A stretch of DNA of 64,000 bases, taken from NCBI GenBank assembly GCA_900543035.1, contig UQPV01000009.1, positions 1 to 64,000 on the forward strand, written 5' to 3'. This DNA comes from an uncultured Solobacterium sp. Its GTDB lineage: Bacteria > Bacillota_I > Bacilli_A > Erysipelotrichales > Erysipelotrichaceae. The translations under genes and the position numbers were made by a program. Shown piece after piece: positions 8,561 to 16,038 of this stretch; position 1 is the stretch's first letter; each line of letters opens with the position of its first letter. The notes under the pieces were generated by a model. It was not told the DNA's origin. It worked only from the letters and a program-made list of their open reading frames with translations, and did no database searches.

Positions 8561-10399
8561 TTATGCGCTCTTCTGCAGGATCTCCATGAACTCCTCACCG
8601 GTGATCGTCTCATGATCATACAGGTACTTGGCCAGCTCATGCAGCTTGCTCATGTTGTTCTTCAGCAGTTCCTTGGCTTCATCATGCGCCTTGCGGATGA
8701 GCTTGACGACCTCTTCATCCACCTTGGCCGCCGTCTCCGCGCTGCAGGCGAGACTGGTGTCGCCGCCCAGATACTGATTGTTCACCGTTTCCAGCGCCGT
8801 CATGCCGAACGTATCGCTCATGCCCAGGCGGGTGACCATCGATCTGGCCAGCTTCGTCGCCTGCTCGATATCGTTGCTGGCTCCGCTGGTGATCGAATCA
8901 AAGATCAGCTCCTCGGCACAGCGTCCGCCCGTCAGCGTCATGATGCGGGAATATGCCTCATCCTTGGTCATCAGATGCTGTTCGCCTTCCTCGACCTGCA
9001 TCGTGTAGCCCAGCGCGCCACTGGTGCGCGGAACGATGGTGATCTTATGCACCGGCGCGCTGCCCTTGGTCAGCGCAGCGACCAGCGCATGTCCGATCTC
9101 ATGATAAGAGACGATCAGCTTTTCTTTGTTGGAGATGACCGCGCCCTTCTTCTGATAGCCCGCGATCACGGTCTCGATGGCTTCCTCCAGGTCTTTCTGC
9201 ACGACGCTGCGGCGGCCGTCCTTCACCGCGAGCAGCGCGGCCTCATTGACCATGTTGGCCAGCTCGGCGCCGCTGGCACCGGCGCTCGCACGAGCGATGG
9301 CGTTGAAGTCGACCGAAGGCGAGCACTTCACATTCTTGGCATGGACGCGCAGGATCGCTTCCCTGCCAGCCAGATCCGGCAGCTCGACCGGGATCCGGCG
9401 GTCAAAACGACCTGGGCGAAGCAGCGCCGGATCCAGAGATTCCGGACGATTGGTCGCCGCCAGGATGACGACGCCCTTGCTGCCGTCAAATCCATCCATT
9501 TCCGCAAGCAGCTGATTCAGCGTCTGCTCACGTTCATCATTGCCGCTGAATCCAGCGCCGTCACGCTTCTTTCCGATCGTATCGATCTCATCGATGAAGA
9601 CGATGCACGGGGCCTTCTCACGCGCTTGCTGGAACAAGTCACGCACCTTGGCCGCACCTCTGCCGACAAACATCTCGACGAACTCACTGCCGCTGATGGA
9701 GAAGAACGGCACACCGGCTTCTCCGGCCACCGCCTTGGCCAGCAGCGTCTTGCCCGTTCCCGGAGGACCGACCAGCAAAGCGCCCTTAGGCATCTGCGCG
9801 CCGATCTCCTTATATCTGTCCGGATGATTCAGGAAGTCCACGATCTCCTTCAGCGCTTCCTTCGCCTCATCCTGACCAGCAACATCCTTGAAGGTCTTGC
9901 CGCCCTGCGCCGGCACATAGACCTTGGCATTGCTCTTGCCTAAGCCGCCCAGGCCGAAGCCTCCGCCTCCGCCAAACGACATGGCATCCTTGCCCATCTT
10001 CTTCTGCATCCGGCGGAACAGGAACGAGCCCAGTCCCCAGAAGATCAGCAATGGCAAAAACAACGTGATGAGATAGCTGAGCAGCGGATTCATCTCTTCC
10101 GTCTGCACCTTCGTGAAGTTAGCGCCTGCCTCATCCAGCCGGTCAACCAGCTGAGCATCCTGCATCGCACCGGTCTGATAGACCGTTTCTTCATCCCCCT
10201 TTACCGTATAATAGATCTCCGTATCATGTACTTCTACATCCTGGATCTGCTTTTCCTCGATCGAATCAAGGAAATCGCTGTATGTGACTTCTTTGATATG
10301 ATTATTGGCAAACAACGGTCCGATGATCATATTCACCAAAAGCAAGACAATGAGGATCACAAGATAATACCAGTATAATGGCTTTTTCTGTTTATTCAT
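8561..10399 (-). CDS. ftsH: ATP-dependent zinc metalloprotease FtsH
   Basis: A 612-residue membrane AAA protease for quality control of membrane proteins. Two membrane helices (about 8-27 and 110-130) flank an extracytoplasmic domain. A Gly-rich linker, Walker A GPPGTGKT, Walker [10 protein letters not shown] and the second region of homology (RPGRFDRR) follow. The protease site is HEIGH, where HEAGH is usual; the HExxH zinc motif is intact. The likely third ligand lies near CAEELIF. The gene has its own promoter with a CIRCE-like operator, which suggests HrcA heat-shock control. Confidence 0.97.
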   Translation of the reverse strand: MNKQKKPLYWYYLVILIVLLLVNMIIGPLFANNHIKEVTYSDFLDSIEEKQIQDVEVHDTEIYYTVKGDEETVYQTGAMQDAQLVDRLDEAGANFTKVQTEEMNPLLSYLITLFLPLLIFWGLGSFLFRRMQKKMGKDAMSFGGGGGFGLGGLGKSNAKVYVPAQGGKTFKDVAGQDEAKEALKEIVDFLNHPDRYKEIGAQMPKGALLVGPPGTGKTLLAKAVAGEAGVPFFSISGSEFVEMFVGRGAAKVRDLFQQAREKAPCIVFIDEIDTIGKKRDGAGFSGNDEREQTLNQLLAEMDGFDGSKGVVILAATNRPESLDPALLRPGRFDRRIPVELPDLAGREAILRVHAKNVKCSPSVDFNAIARASAGASGAELANMVNEAALLAVKDGRRSVVQKDLEEAIETVIAGYQKKGAVISNKEKLIVSYHEIGHALVAALTKGSAPVHKITIVPRTSGALGYTMQVEEGEQHLMTKDEAYSRIMTLTGGRCAEELIFDSITSGASNDIEQATKLARSMVTRLGMSDTFGMTALETVNNQYLGGDTSLACSAETAAKVDEEVVKLIRKAHDEAKELLKNNMSKLHELAKYLYDHETITGEEFMEILQKSA

Positions 10400-10426
10400 A
10401 CCGCAAACCTCCCGTTTATGTCAATG

Positions 10427-10455
10427 ATTATACACATTTTTAGCACTTTAGCAAC
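10427..10455 (-). promoter_or_regulatory. ftsH promoter
   Basis: On the minus strand a perfect TATAAT (10432-10427) has TTGCTA 16 bp upstream (GTTGCT at 17 bp is equivalent). The predicted start of transcription is only about 20 nt before the ftsH ATG, and AGGAGG-like GGGAGG lies in between. The -35 region is inside the CIRCE element. Confidence 0.75.
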
Positions 10456-10466
10456 TACAGTGCTAA
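10440..10466. promoter_or_regulatory. CIRCE element (HrcA operator) of ftsH
   Basis: Arms TTAGCACTT (10440-10448) and CAGTGCTAA (10458-10466) are separated by exactly 9 bp. They match the CIRCE consensus TTAGCACTC-N9-GAGTGCTAA at 16 of 18 positions. The element covers the -35 region of the ftsH promoter, the position expected for repression by HrcA. Confidence 0.8.
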
Positions 10467-10522
10467 CTTTTACATAATCTCACACATTTGCCATGGTTCT
10501 TTTCCAAATTCCTTCCGCTCTC

Positions 10523-10538
10523 TTGTCTGAAACGACAA
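10523..10538. promoter_or_regulatory. Inverted repeat TTGTC-N6-GACAA
   Basis: A perfect 5+5 inverted repeat just upstream of the first 24-bp repeat in the leader of the radical SAM locus. It might be an operator; the binding protein is unknown. The right arm region resembles a Spo0A box with two mismatches. Confidence 0.35.
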
Positions 10539-10540
10539 AA

Positions 10541-10564
10541 ATGTGTATGTAAAGGTACACCTTT
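10541..10564 (+). repeat. 24-bp regulatory repeat, copy 1
   Basis: ATGTGTATGT is followed by the palindrome AAAGGTACACCTTT. A second copy lies 127 bp downstream with the same first ten bases. In the palindrome the outer base pair changes in both arms (A/T to G/C), so symmetry is kept. This copy ends 5 bp before the -35 box at 10570, an activator-like position. Confidence 0.7.
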
Positions 10565-10569
10565 GCGGA

Positions 10570-10598
10570 TGGACAATACGAGCGGATTATGGTATGAT
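10570..10598 (+). promoter_or_regulatory. Promoter of the candidate RiPP operon
   Basis: TGGACA (10570-10575), a 17-bp spacer and TATGAT (10593-10598) form a good sigma-A promoter. Transcription would start near 10605, giving a leader of about 118 nt before the first small gene. Confidence 0.7.
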
Positions 10599-10625
10599 AA
10601 CAGTGTTTAGAAACAGTGAAATTCT

Positions 10626-10641
10626 TGTGATTTTCATCACA
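10626..10641. promoter_or_regulatory. CRP/FNR-type palindrome
   Basis: TGTGA-TTTTCA-TCACA is an exact match to the TGTGA-N6-TCACA half-site pair bound by CRP/FNR-family regulators. It lies about 20-35 nt downstream of the predicted transcription start, where binding would repress. Confidence 0.5.
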
Positions 10642-10667
10642 GATCCACCGTTTTCGGTTCGGAAAAG

Positions 10668-10691
10668 ATGTGTATGTGAAGGTGTACCTTC
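10668..10691 (+). repeat. 24-bp regulatory repeat, copy 2
   Basis: ATGTGTATGT is followed by the perfect palindrome GAAGGTGTACCTTC. It lies in the transcribed leader, about 31 bp before the ATG at 10723. See copy 1 at 10541. Confidence 0.7.
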
Positions 10692-10722
10692 AAAGACAGT
10701 CCGAAGCAGAAAGGAGGACGCA

Positions 10723-10875
10723 ATGAAGAAATCTTATCCGGGAGTCAGCGCAGAGCGCGTGGAATGCACGCCCGAGGAGACCATTCGCCTCCAGGAAATG
10801 AACGACAGCGAGATGCTGGAATTCCTGCACCGAAACGAAACATCCGCCGGATCCCAGCAAAACGAGATCCAGTAA
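10723..10875 (+). CDS. 50-residue hydrophilic peptide of the candidate RiPP locus
   Basis: A 50-residue acidic, soluble peptide starting MKKSYPGVSAERVECTPEE, with AAGGAGG 6 nt before the ATG. It has no signal peptide or membrane segment and a single Cys. It is the first gene after the regulated leader and lies 69 nt upstream of the 144-residue candidate precursor. It could be a regulator, a small helper protein, or a second precursor; I do not recognise a family. Confidence 0.6.
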   Translation: MKKSYPGVSAERVECTPEETIRLQEMNDSEMLEFLHRNETSAGSQQNEIQ

Positions 10876-10944
10876 TTACGGCAAATACATGGAAGACATG
10901 CAATACAATATCATACGGTAACAAAACAGAAAGGGGTTTTGAAC

Positions 10945-11379
10945 ATGAGAGAGTATGTAACACCAAGAATGACAGGGGAAACATTTGCAGCAAATGAATA
11001 TATCGCGGCATGCTGGGGAGTAGCATGTGCCACAGAGGCTGCGAACGATGTGGAAAAAGGATGGATGTTAAATTGGTGGGAAAGTAACTATGAAAATGGT
11101 CAAACTCATAGTTCCGATCATTGCGGTTTATTGACGAATCAATGGGTTATTGATGATGACGATGATGGAAGAGTTGATCGCATGATCGAAACCGGCACAG
11201 ATGGTCTGGGAAACTTAACTTGCACTCGATATACTGGTCCCAACTACAGAACCACAATTGGTTTCAGTAATGTAGAAGTTGGCAGTTATATTTATTGGAC
11301 CACTACTTCAGGAGACAGAACGTGGCATCATCAGGGAACCGTTATGGGAACTGATCCCAGCCATCCCAACCGCTCATAA
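10945..11379 (+). CDS. Candidate RiPP precursor, Cys/Trp-containing
   Basis: A 144-residue protein with no signal peptide. The N-terminus carries FAANEYIAACWGVAC (residues 14-28), which looks like a leader/recognition segment. The rest is rich in Trp, Asn, Asp and Thr, with Cys 23, 28, 60 and 93 and five Asp at 70-74. AAGGGG lies 8 nt before the ATG; an in-frame TTG two codons earlier is less likely. The coding sequence is visibly more AT-rich than its neighbours, which suggests recent acquisition. It is followed by a radical SAM/SPASM gene, so it is probably that enzyme's substrate. No such product is recognised, and it could instead be an unmodified secreted or intracellular protein. Confidence 0.6.
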   Translation: MREYVTPRMTGETFAANEYIAACWGVACATEAANDVEKGWMLNWWESNYENGQTHSSDHCGLLTNQWVIDDDDDGRVDRMIETGTDGLGNLTCTRYTGPNYRTTIGFSNVEVGSYIYWTTTSGDRTWHHQGTVMGTDPSHPNRS

Positions 11380-11408
11380 TTGGCGGATTCATAAAAATCT
11401 GATATGAT
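11380..11408 (+). promoter_or_regulatory. Internal promoter for the radical SAM gene
   Basis: TTGGCG (11380-11385) begins directly after the precursor stop codon. It is followed by a 17-bp spacer and TATGAT (11403-11408). Transcription would start near 11415, inside the terminator stem, so this transcript would escape termination. Confidence 0.55.
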
Positions 11409-11411
11409 ACA

Positions 11412-11435
11412 GGGCGGAATGTTTCCGTCCTTTTT
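11412..11435 (+). terminator. Terminator between precursor and radical SAM gene
   Basis: GGGCGGAA / TTCCGTCC (11412-11419, 11423-11430; one G-T pair) with a 3-nt loop, then TTTTT. It would cap most transcripts after the precursor gene, a common way to make more precursor than enzyme. Confidence 0.7.
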
Positions 11436-11451
11436 GATCGAGGTGAGTGTT

Positions 11452-12558
11452 ATGGAAGCGAATGAGTTTTCTCTGGAGAAGATGCTGATGGCACGTGCGG
11501 CGCAGCAGTATCGTCCCATCAATGGCAGCATCGAGCTGCTTCCGCTGTGCAATATGAACTGCCGGATGTGCTATGTGCGGCTGAGCCGTCAGGAGATGGA
11601 TCAGATGGGCTCGCTTCATCCGCTCGAGGACTGGATGCGCATCACAGAGGAGATGCAGAAGGCGGGCGTGGTCTTCATGCTGCTGACGGGCGGCGAACCG
11701 CTGCTGTATCCGGGCTTTCGCGAATTATATCTGAAGCTGCAGGAGCTGGGCATGATCCTGACGGTCAACACCAACGGCACGCTGATCGATGAGGAGTGGG
11801 CAGCCTTCTTTGGCGCGCATCGTCCCCGCCGGATCAACATCACGCTGTATGGGGCCAGCGAAAAGACCTATCGAGAGCTCTGCCGCTTTGAGGGCTATGA
11901 AAAGACCGTGCGGGCCATCAAGCTGCTTCGCGCGCACGGGGTGGATGTGAAGATCAACGGCAGCGTGGTCAAAGAGAATGTCCATGATATGGAAGCCATC
12001 TATGCGCTGGGCAGATCGCTGGATGTGCCGGTGCATATGGATACGTATATGCTGCCGGGCCTGCATGACCGGCTGCGGCCGATCGAGGAGCAGTCCCGCC
12101 TGCTTCCGGAGGATGCCGCATGGGCGGAGCTGCAGACGATGAAGAACGAATATCCGCCTGAGGTCTTCGAGGAGTATCGCCAGCGAAAATGCAAGGAGCT
12201 CCAAGAACCGCTCTCTTCGCCATGCAACATCTCCTGCATGGCGGCGCACTGCTCCTTCACGGTCAACTGGCAAGGCAACATGAAGCCGTGCGTGATGCAG
12301 CCGGAGCCTGCGGTGTCCGTGTTCGAGCATGGCTTTGAGGCGGCCTGGAAACAGATCGTTGACGGCGCAAAGCCGCTTTGCTTCAATGAAAAGTGCGGCT
12401 CTTGCGCATACCGTCCCGTATGCAAGATCTGCGTATCGGCGGCTTTATTGGAGACGGGCGCTTATGATGGCGTCCCGGAATATCTGTGCCGGCAGGCAAA
12501 GGCGTATGCCCGTCTGCTGGAAGAGGAACAAGACAAGAACGGCAGTGAGACGAAATAG
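11452..12558 (+). CDS. Radical SAM/SPASM peptide-modifying enzyme
   Basis: A 368-residue radical SAM enzyme. The [4Fe-4S] motif CNMNCRMC has the CX3CX2C spacing (Cys 33, 37, 40), followed by the GGEP SAM-binding motif. The C-terminal third has a Cys-rich SPASM-type domain (CNISCMAAHC, CVMQPE, CGSCAYRPVCKIC) for auxiliary clusters. Enzymes of this class install thioether, C-C or C-O crosslinks in RiPP precursors. I see no separate RRE domain. The ATG at 11452 has GAGGTG 6 nt upstream. The adjacent upstream 144-residue protein is the obvious substrate; no exporter or protease gene is adjacent. Confidence 0.88.
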   Translation: MEANEFSLEKMLMARAAQQYRPINGSIELLPLCNMNCRMCYVRLSRQEMDQMGSLHPLEDWMRITEEMQKAGVVFMLLTGGEPLLYPGFRELYLKLQELGMILTVNTNGTLIDEEWAAFFGAHRPRRINITLYGASEKTYRELCRFEGYEKTVRAIKLLRAHGVDVKINGSVVKENVHDMEAIYALGRSLDVPVHMDTYMLPGLHDRLRPIEEQSRLLPEDAAWAELQTMKNEYPPEVFEEYRQRKCKELQEPLSSPCNISCMAAHCSFTVNWQGNMKPCVMQPEPAVSVFEHGFEAAWKQIVDGAKPLCFNEKCGSCAYRPVCKICVSAALLETGAYDGVPEYLCRQAKAYARLLEEEQDKNGSETK

Positions 12559-12577
12559 CTCTCGCTGCCGCTTTTTT
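12540..12577 (+). terminator. Terminator after the radical SAM gene
   Basis: A 10-bp stem overlapping the stop codon (12540-12549 with 12561-12570, one G-T pair), then six T residues. Confidence 0.8.
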
Positions 12578-12624
12578 GTTGTCGATTCCTCCTGATCTGT
12601 AACCACCTTCCTGCAAGTGATCTC

Positions 12625-13371
12625 CTATTTTTCTTCTGGATCCTCTTCTTCGTGTTTGTTCAGCTCTGTCCCCTCTGTGCTCATGTTGCGGGCGGCGTGT
12701 TCCTGGAATTTTTTCCGGACATGCTCGCAATAGCTGCGGCCGATGGGCACCAGGGTGCCGTCTGTCAGGATCAGCTCATTGCGCCGGTAGATCTTCACGG
12801 CGTCCAGATTGACCGCATAGCTGCGATGACAGCGCACGAAGCTGTCCGGCAGCCGGGCCAGCAGATGATCCAGATCGTCAGAGACATGGTAGCTTTCTTT
12901 GAGGCAGCGGATCTCCGTCGTGCGCTGGGTGCGTTCCAGCCGAAGGATATCGGCGGTCTCTGCCACGACCTTCTTGTCGCGCATCTGCAGCACGATCCGC
13001 CGGCGATGATCGTTCAGCTGCTTCATCGCCTTTTCCACAGCCGGTGCCAGACGCACTTCCAGATCGGGCTTATAGATGAAATAGGTGTGCGGCGCTTCGA
13101 AGATATCGACCACCTTGTCCAGATATGCGGTGATGAAGATGATGGCCGTATCGGCCGGGGCGATCTTTGCGGCCGCCTCGATGCCGGATCGCGTCTTCAG
13201 CACGATATCCATAAAGATGATGCGCGGCGCTGGGATATGCGGCAGCTCTTCCAGCAGCGTGTCCACATCGTCGTAACAGAAGACCGGCTGTCCGCCGTAT
13301 GTCTTTTTGATCAATTTCTGCAGATGATCGCGCTGCTGCGCGTCATCCTCACAGATCACAAACTGATACAT
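12625..13371 (-). CDS. LytTR-family response regulator (AgrA/ComE type)
   Basis: A 248-residue regulator. The receiver domain has the acidic pocket CEDD and phospho-acceptor Asp about 55 (FMDIVL). The C-terminal LytTR domain shows FVRCHRSYAVNL and GTLVPIGRSYCEHV. A Glu/Lys-rich hydrophilic tail follows. Such regulators usually pair with AgrC-like kinases that sense peptides. Here the gene lies 20 nt downstream of the PASTA kinase in the same operon, and the AgrC-like genes are divergent 4.5 kb away. The radical SAM gene converges on its 3' end. Confidence 0.92.
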   Translation of the reverse strand: MYQFVICEDDAQQRDHLQKLIKKTYGGQPVFCYDDVDTLLEELPHIPAPRIIFMDIVLKTRSGIEAAAKIAPADTAIIFITAYLDKVVDIFEAPHTYFIYKPDLEVRLAPAVEKAMKQLNDHRRRIVLQMRDKKVVAETADILRLERTQRTTEIRCLKESYHVSDDLDHLLARLPDSFVRCHRSYAVNLDAVKIYRRNELILTDGTLVPIGRSYCEHVRKKFQEHAARNMSTEGTELNKHEEEDPEEK

Positions 13372-13391
13372 ATCATTTCCCCTTCCTGCCT

Positions 13392-16037
13392 TTAGTCGGA
13401 TTTCAGACGGTAACGGTATACGGTCCTGGTGATGACCTCATGATGCTCGTCCGCGATGATCTGCTCATCCTGCCATGCTGAAGGCGCATCGGTGCGGTAA
13501 GTGTAATCATACAGCGGGCTGCGTGTGCGTTCACGGTGGCGCTGGGCGGCGATCAGTGACTCTTCATTATAGAACCAGTCATCGTTCGTGACCCCGTTCC
13601 AGTGCACGGCCCAGCTGCCTCTGCCATTATTCAATGTCAGATAATATGGGACATGGCTTTCCGGCGGTGAGTTCCAGGCCAGCCGTTCCTCATAGACGTC
13701 GCAGTCTTGTTTGCAAGTGCGACAGCGATAACCAGCAAAGGGATAACAGTAACAGTCTGGCGTCCGTGTCTCCTCAGGACAAAGCCAGTTATAATAACGG
13801 TACTGATATTCCGTCGGTGTGTATTCGATCAGCGCGGTGTTTTCCTTGGCCGCGCCATCCACATAGTCCGACCATTCGCTCCATGAGCTGTATTCGCCGC
13901 TCTCACGGGTGTCGATGAGCGTGTAGCCCGCTGGCACATCGGCTTCTGCCGCGCGCTCTGTGCGGATATCGTAGCTGGCATACTGGGTCTTCTCCATGAC
14001 CTCATAGCGCGCGTCCCCAAGCAGGAAATCGTCGCTCGTCCACGACGTCCATTCGCCAGGCTCTTCGGGTACCTGCGCATGGGCCTCCACCGGATCGTCT
14101 GCCGCTTGCGGCAGTGATGTCTGGCTGACGGTGAGGATGATCGTGCTTCCCTGCTCGCAGACGGTGCCGGCCGGCTGATCCTGGATGATCACCTTGCCCT
14201 CATCGATGTATTCATTCTGTGTCTCTTTGACCTCGGTGACAAAGCCCATCGCGTGCAGGGTCTCTTCGGCACGCTCCTGTGTCATCAGCTCCACATCCGG
14301 GATGACCGCGAGCGCAGGGCCGCTGCTCACTTGCACGACGGCGTATCCTCGTTCGCGCTTCGCCTGCAATATGGTCCCGGCCGCGCGTTCATCCGGCACG
14401 TAGCTCTCCACGATGAGCGCGGCTTCGCTGACGCGCTGCACGGCGTCTTCCAGCGTGATGCCTTCCAGATCGGGCAGCGCATCGAGCGTGCCTTCGCTTT
14501 CTTCTCCCGCACAGACGCTCAGGGTGATCTCATCCTGCGCAAAGGCGGCAGTATACGGCACCTTATCCTGGGCGATGATCGTCCCGGCTGGATGATCCGC
14601 ATCCTGCACATCGCGCAGGTTCACCTTCAGCCCGGCTTCTTCCAGCATCGCGCGGGCGTCTTCCGCGCGCATGAAGCGCACATCCGGGATGAGCACGCGG
14701 CTTGGCCCTCGGCTCGTCACGGCCGTCACGACGCTGCCCTTTTCCGCGATGGATCCCGGCTGCAGGCTCTGGCTCAAGATCAGTCCGGCCTCCATCTGGG
14801 CATCATCATTCTTGTCTGTCACGATCAAGGACAATCCGGCGTCCTCCATGCGTTCCCTCCCTTCGCGCTCAGAGAGGCTGAGCACGCCTGGCACATAGGT
14901 CTGTTCTGCTGCCAGCACGTTCTGGCTCCAGCCGCTCAGCTTTCCGGCGTTCATCAGCGTCAGCGCAAGGACGATGGCAAGCAGGAAGACGGCGGTCGTG
15001 GAGACAGAGAGCGCGATCCTGGTGCGCCCGGAGATCGTAAAGGCGTTTTCCCTCTCTCGCTGCCGGCGCTTTCTGACCCGCCGCCGGCTCATGATCTCGT
15101 CGCGGAATGCCCTGGCGCTCTGCGTGCGCTGATGCGGATCGAGGATCAGCGCGTTCATCACCGCCTGATTCAGATTATGATCGACCCCGTCCGCGAGCTC
15201 ACAGGGCGGGACCAGCTTTTCGCTGTCCGTGCGCTCCATGGCATCCTTGGGCGGGGTGCCGCTGAGCATGAAGTAGATCGTCGCCGCGACACTGTAGACA
15301 TCGCTGGCCGCAGAGACATCCCCATTGCCGCGATATTGTTCTTCCGGCGCATATCCCCGCTTGATGATCATCGATACGCTCTGGGAAGTCAGAGAATCGC
15401 TGATCGTGCTGCGGGCCGCCCCGAAATCGAGCAGCTTCACCTTGCCTGCTTTGGTCACATAGATGTTGTCCGGTGCGATGTCTCGGTGGATGATGCCTTT
15501 CTCGTGCACCTTTTCCAGCGCGTCCAGCAATGGGACCATGATCGTTCTCACCTCATTGCAGGACAGCTTTCCTTTGCGGCGCACGCGTTCCTCCACGGTC
15601 TCTCCTTCCACATATTCCATCACGAAATAGGCCGTGCCGTTTTCCGCAAAGCTGTGATAGACCGTGATGATGCTTTCTTCGGCGTTGAACATCGCCAGCC
15701 GCCGCGCTTCTTTCGCGAAGTTCTCCCGCCCTTTCTCAAACAAGGCGCGGCGCTCATCCGAATAGACGGTCACTGTGCGCTGGGCGTCGATGCGGGTGGC
15801 GAGGTTCATCGGCAGATATTCCTTGATCGCCACTTTCTGATCCAGCAGCGTGTCCCAGCCGATGTAAGTGATGCCGAATCCGCCATGACCCAGCATGGCG
15901 CCGACCAGAAAGCGATCGTCCAGCATCGTGCCATAAGGAAGCTGGAACGGCTCAGGCGCCTGCGGCTGTTGATGGCAGTGCGGACAGCGGTCCAGCCGCT
16001 CATCATATTCTTCCATACACTGCATGCAGCGGATCAT
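13392..16037 (-). CDS. Membrane Ser/Thr kinase with zinc ribbon, PASTA repeats and a novel C-terminal ectodomain
   Basis: An 881-residue kinase. It begins with a CX2C..CPHC zinc ribbon (Cys 4, 7, 18, 21). A complete kinase domain follows (about 40-310): glycine loop GHGGFG, Lys 72 in VAIKEY, HRDIAPDN (Asp 186) and DFG (204-206). A basic segment and one membrane helix (about 341-362) lead to about four PASTA repeats (about 385-650), then a C-terminal ectodomain of about 220 residues rich in Trp, Tyr and Cys that I do not recognise. HRDxAPDN lacks the usual Lys two positions after Asp. I start at the ATG one base after the upstream stop codon; GGGGGAGG precedes it. The C-terminal domain makes it unlike ordinary PrkC/Stk1. 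Confidence 0.9.
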   Translation of the reverse strand: MIRCMQCMEEYDERLDRCPHCHQQPQAPEPFQLPYGTMLDDRFLVGAMLGHGGFGITYIGWDTLLDQKVAIKEYLPMNLATRIDAQRTVTVYSDERRALFEKGRENFAKEARRLAMFNAEESIITVYHSFAENGTAYFVMEYVEGETVEERVRRKGKLSCNEVRTIMVPLLDALEKVHEKGIIHRDIAPDNIYVTKAGKVKLLDFGAARSTISDSLTSQSVSMIIKRGYAPEEQYRGNGDVSAASDVYSVAATIYFMLSGTPPKDAMERTDSEKLVPPCELADGVDHNLNQAVMNALILDPHQRTQSARAFRDEIMSRRRVRKRRQRERENAFTISGRTRIALSVSTTAVFLLAIVLALTLMNAGKLSGWSQNVLAAEQTYVPGVLSLSEREGRERMEDAGLSLIVTDKNDDAQMEAGLILSQSLQPGSIAEKGSVVTAVTSRGPSRVLIPDVRFMRAEDARAMLEEAGLKVNLRDVQDADHPAGTIIAQDKVPYTAAFAQDEITLSVCAGEESEGTLDALPDLEGITLEDAVQRVSEAALIVESYVPDERAAGTILQAKRERGYAVVQVSSGPALAVIPDVELMTQERAEETLHAMGFVTEVKETQNEYIDEGKVIIQDQPAGTVCEQGSTIILTVSQTSLPQAADDPVEAHAQVPEEPGEWTSWTSDDFLLGDARYEVMEKTQYASYDIRTERAAEADVPAGYTLIDTRESGEYSSWSEWSDYVDGAAKENTALIEYTPTEYQYRYYNWLCPEETRTPDCYCYPFAGYRCRTCKQDCDVYEERLAWNSPPESHVPYYLTLNNGRGSWAVHWNGVTNDDWFYNEESLIAAQRHRERTRSPLYDYTYRTDAPSAWQDEQIIADEHHEVITRTVYRYRLKSD

Positions 16038-16038
16038 C

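Noticed and set aside
10528-10540. Spo0A box near the 24-bp repeat
   Set aside because: The match has two mismatches, and the symmetric TTGTC-N6-GACAA arrangement is a better description.
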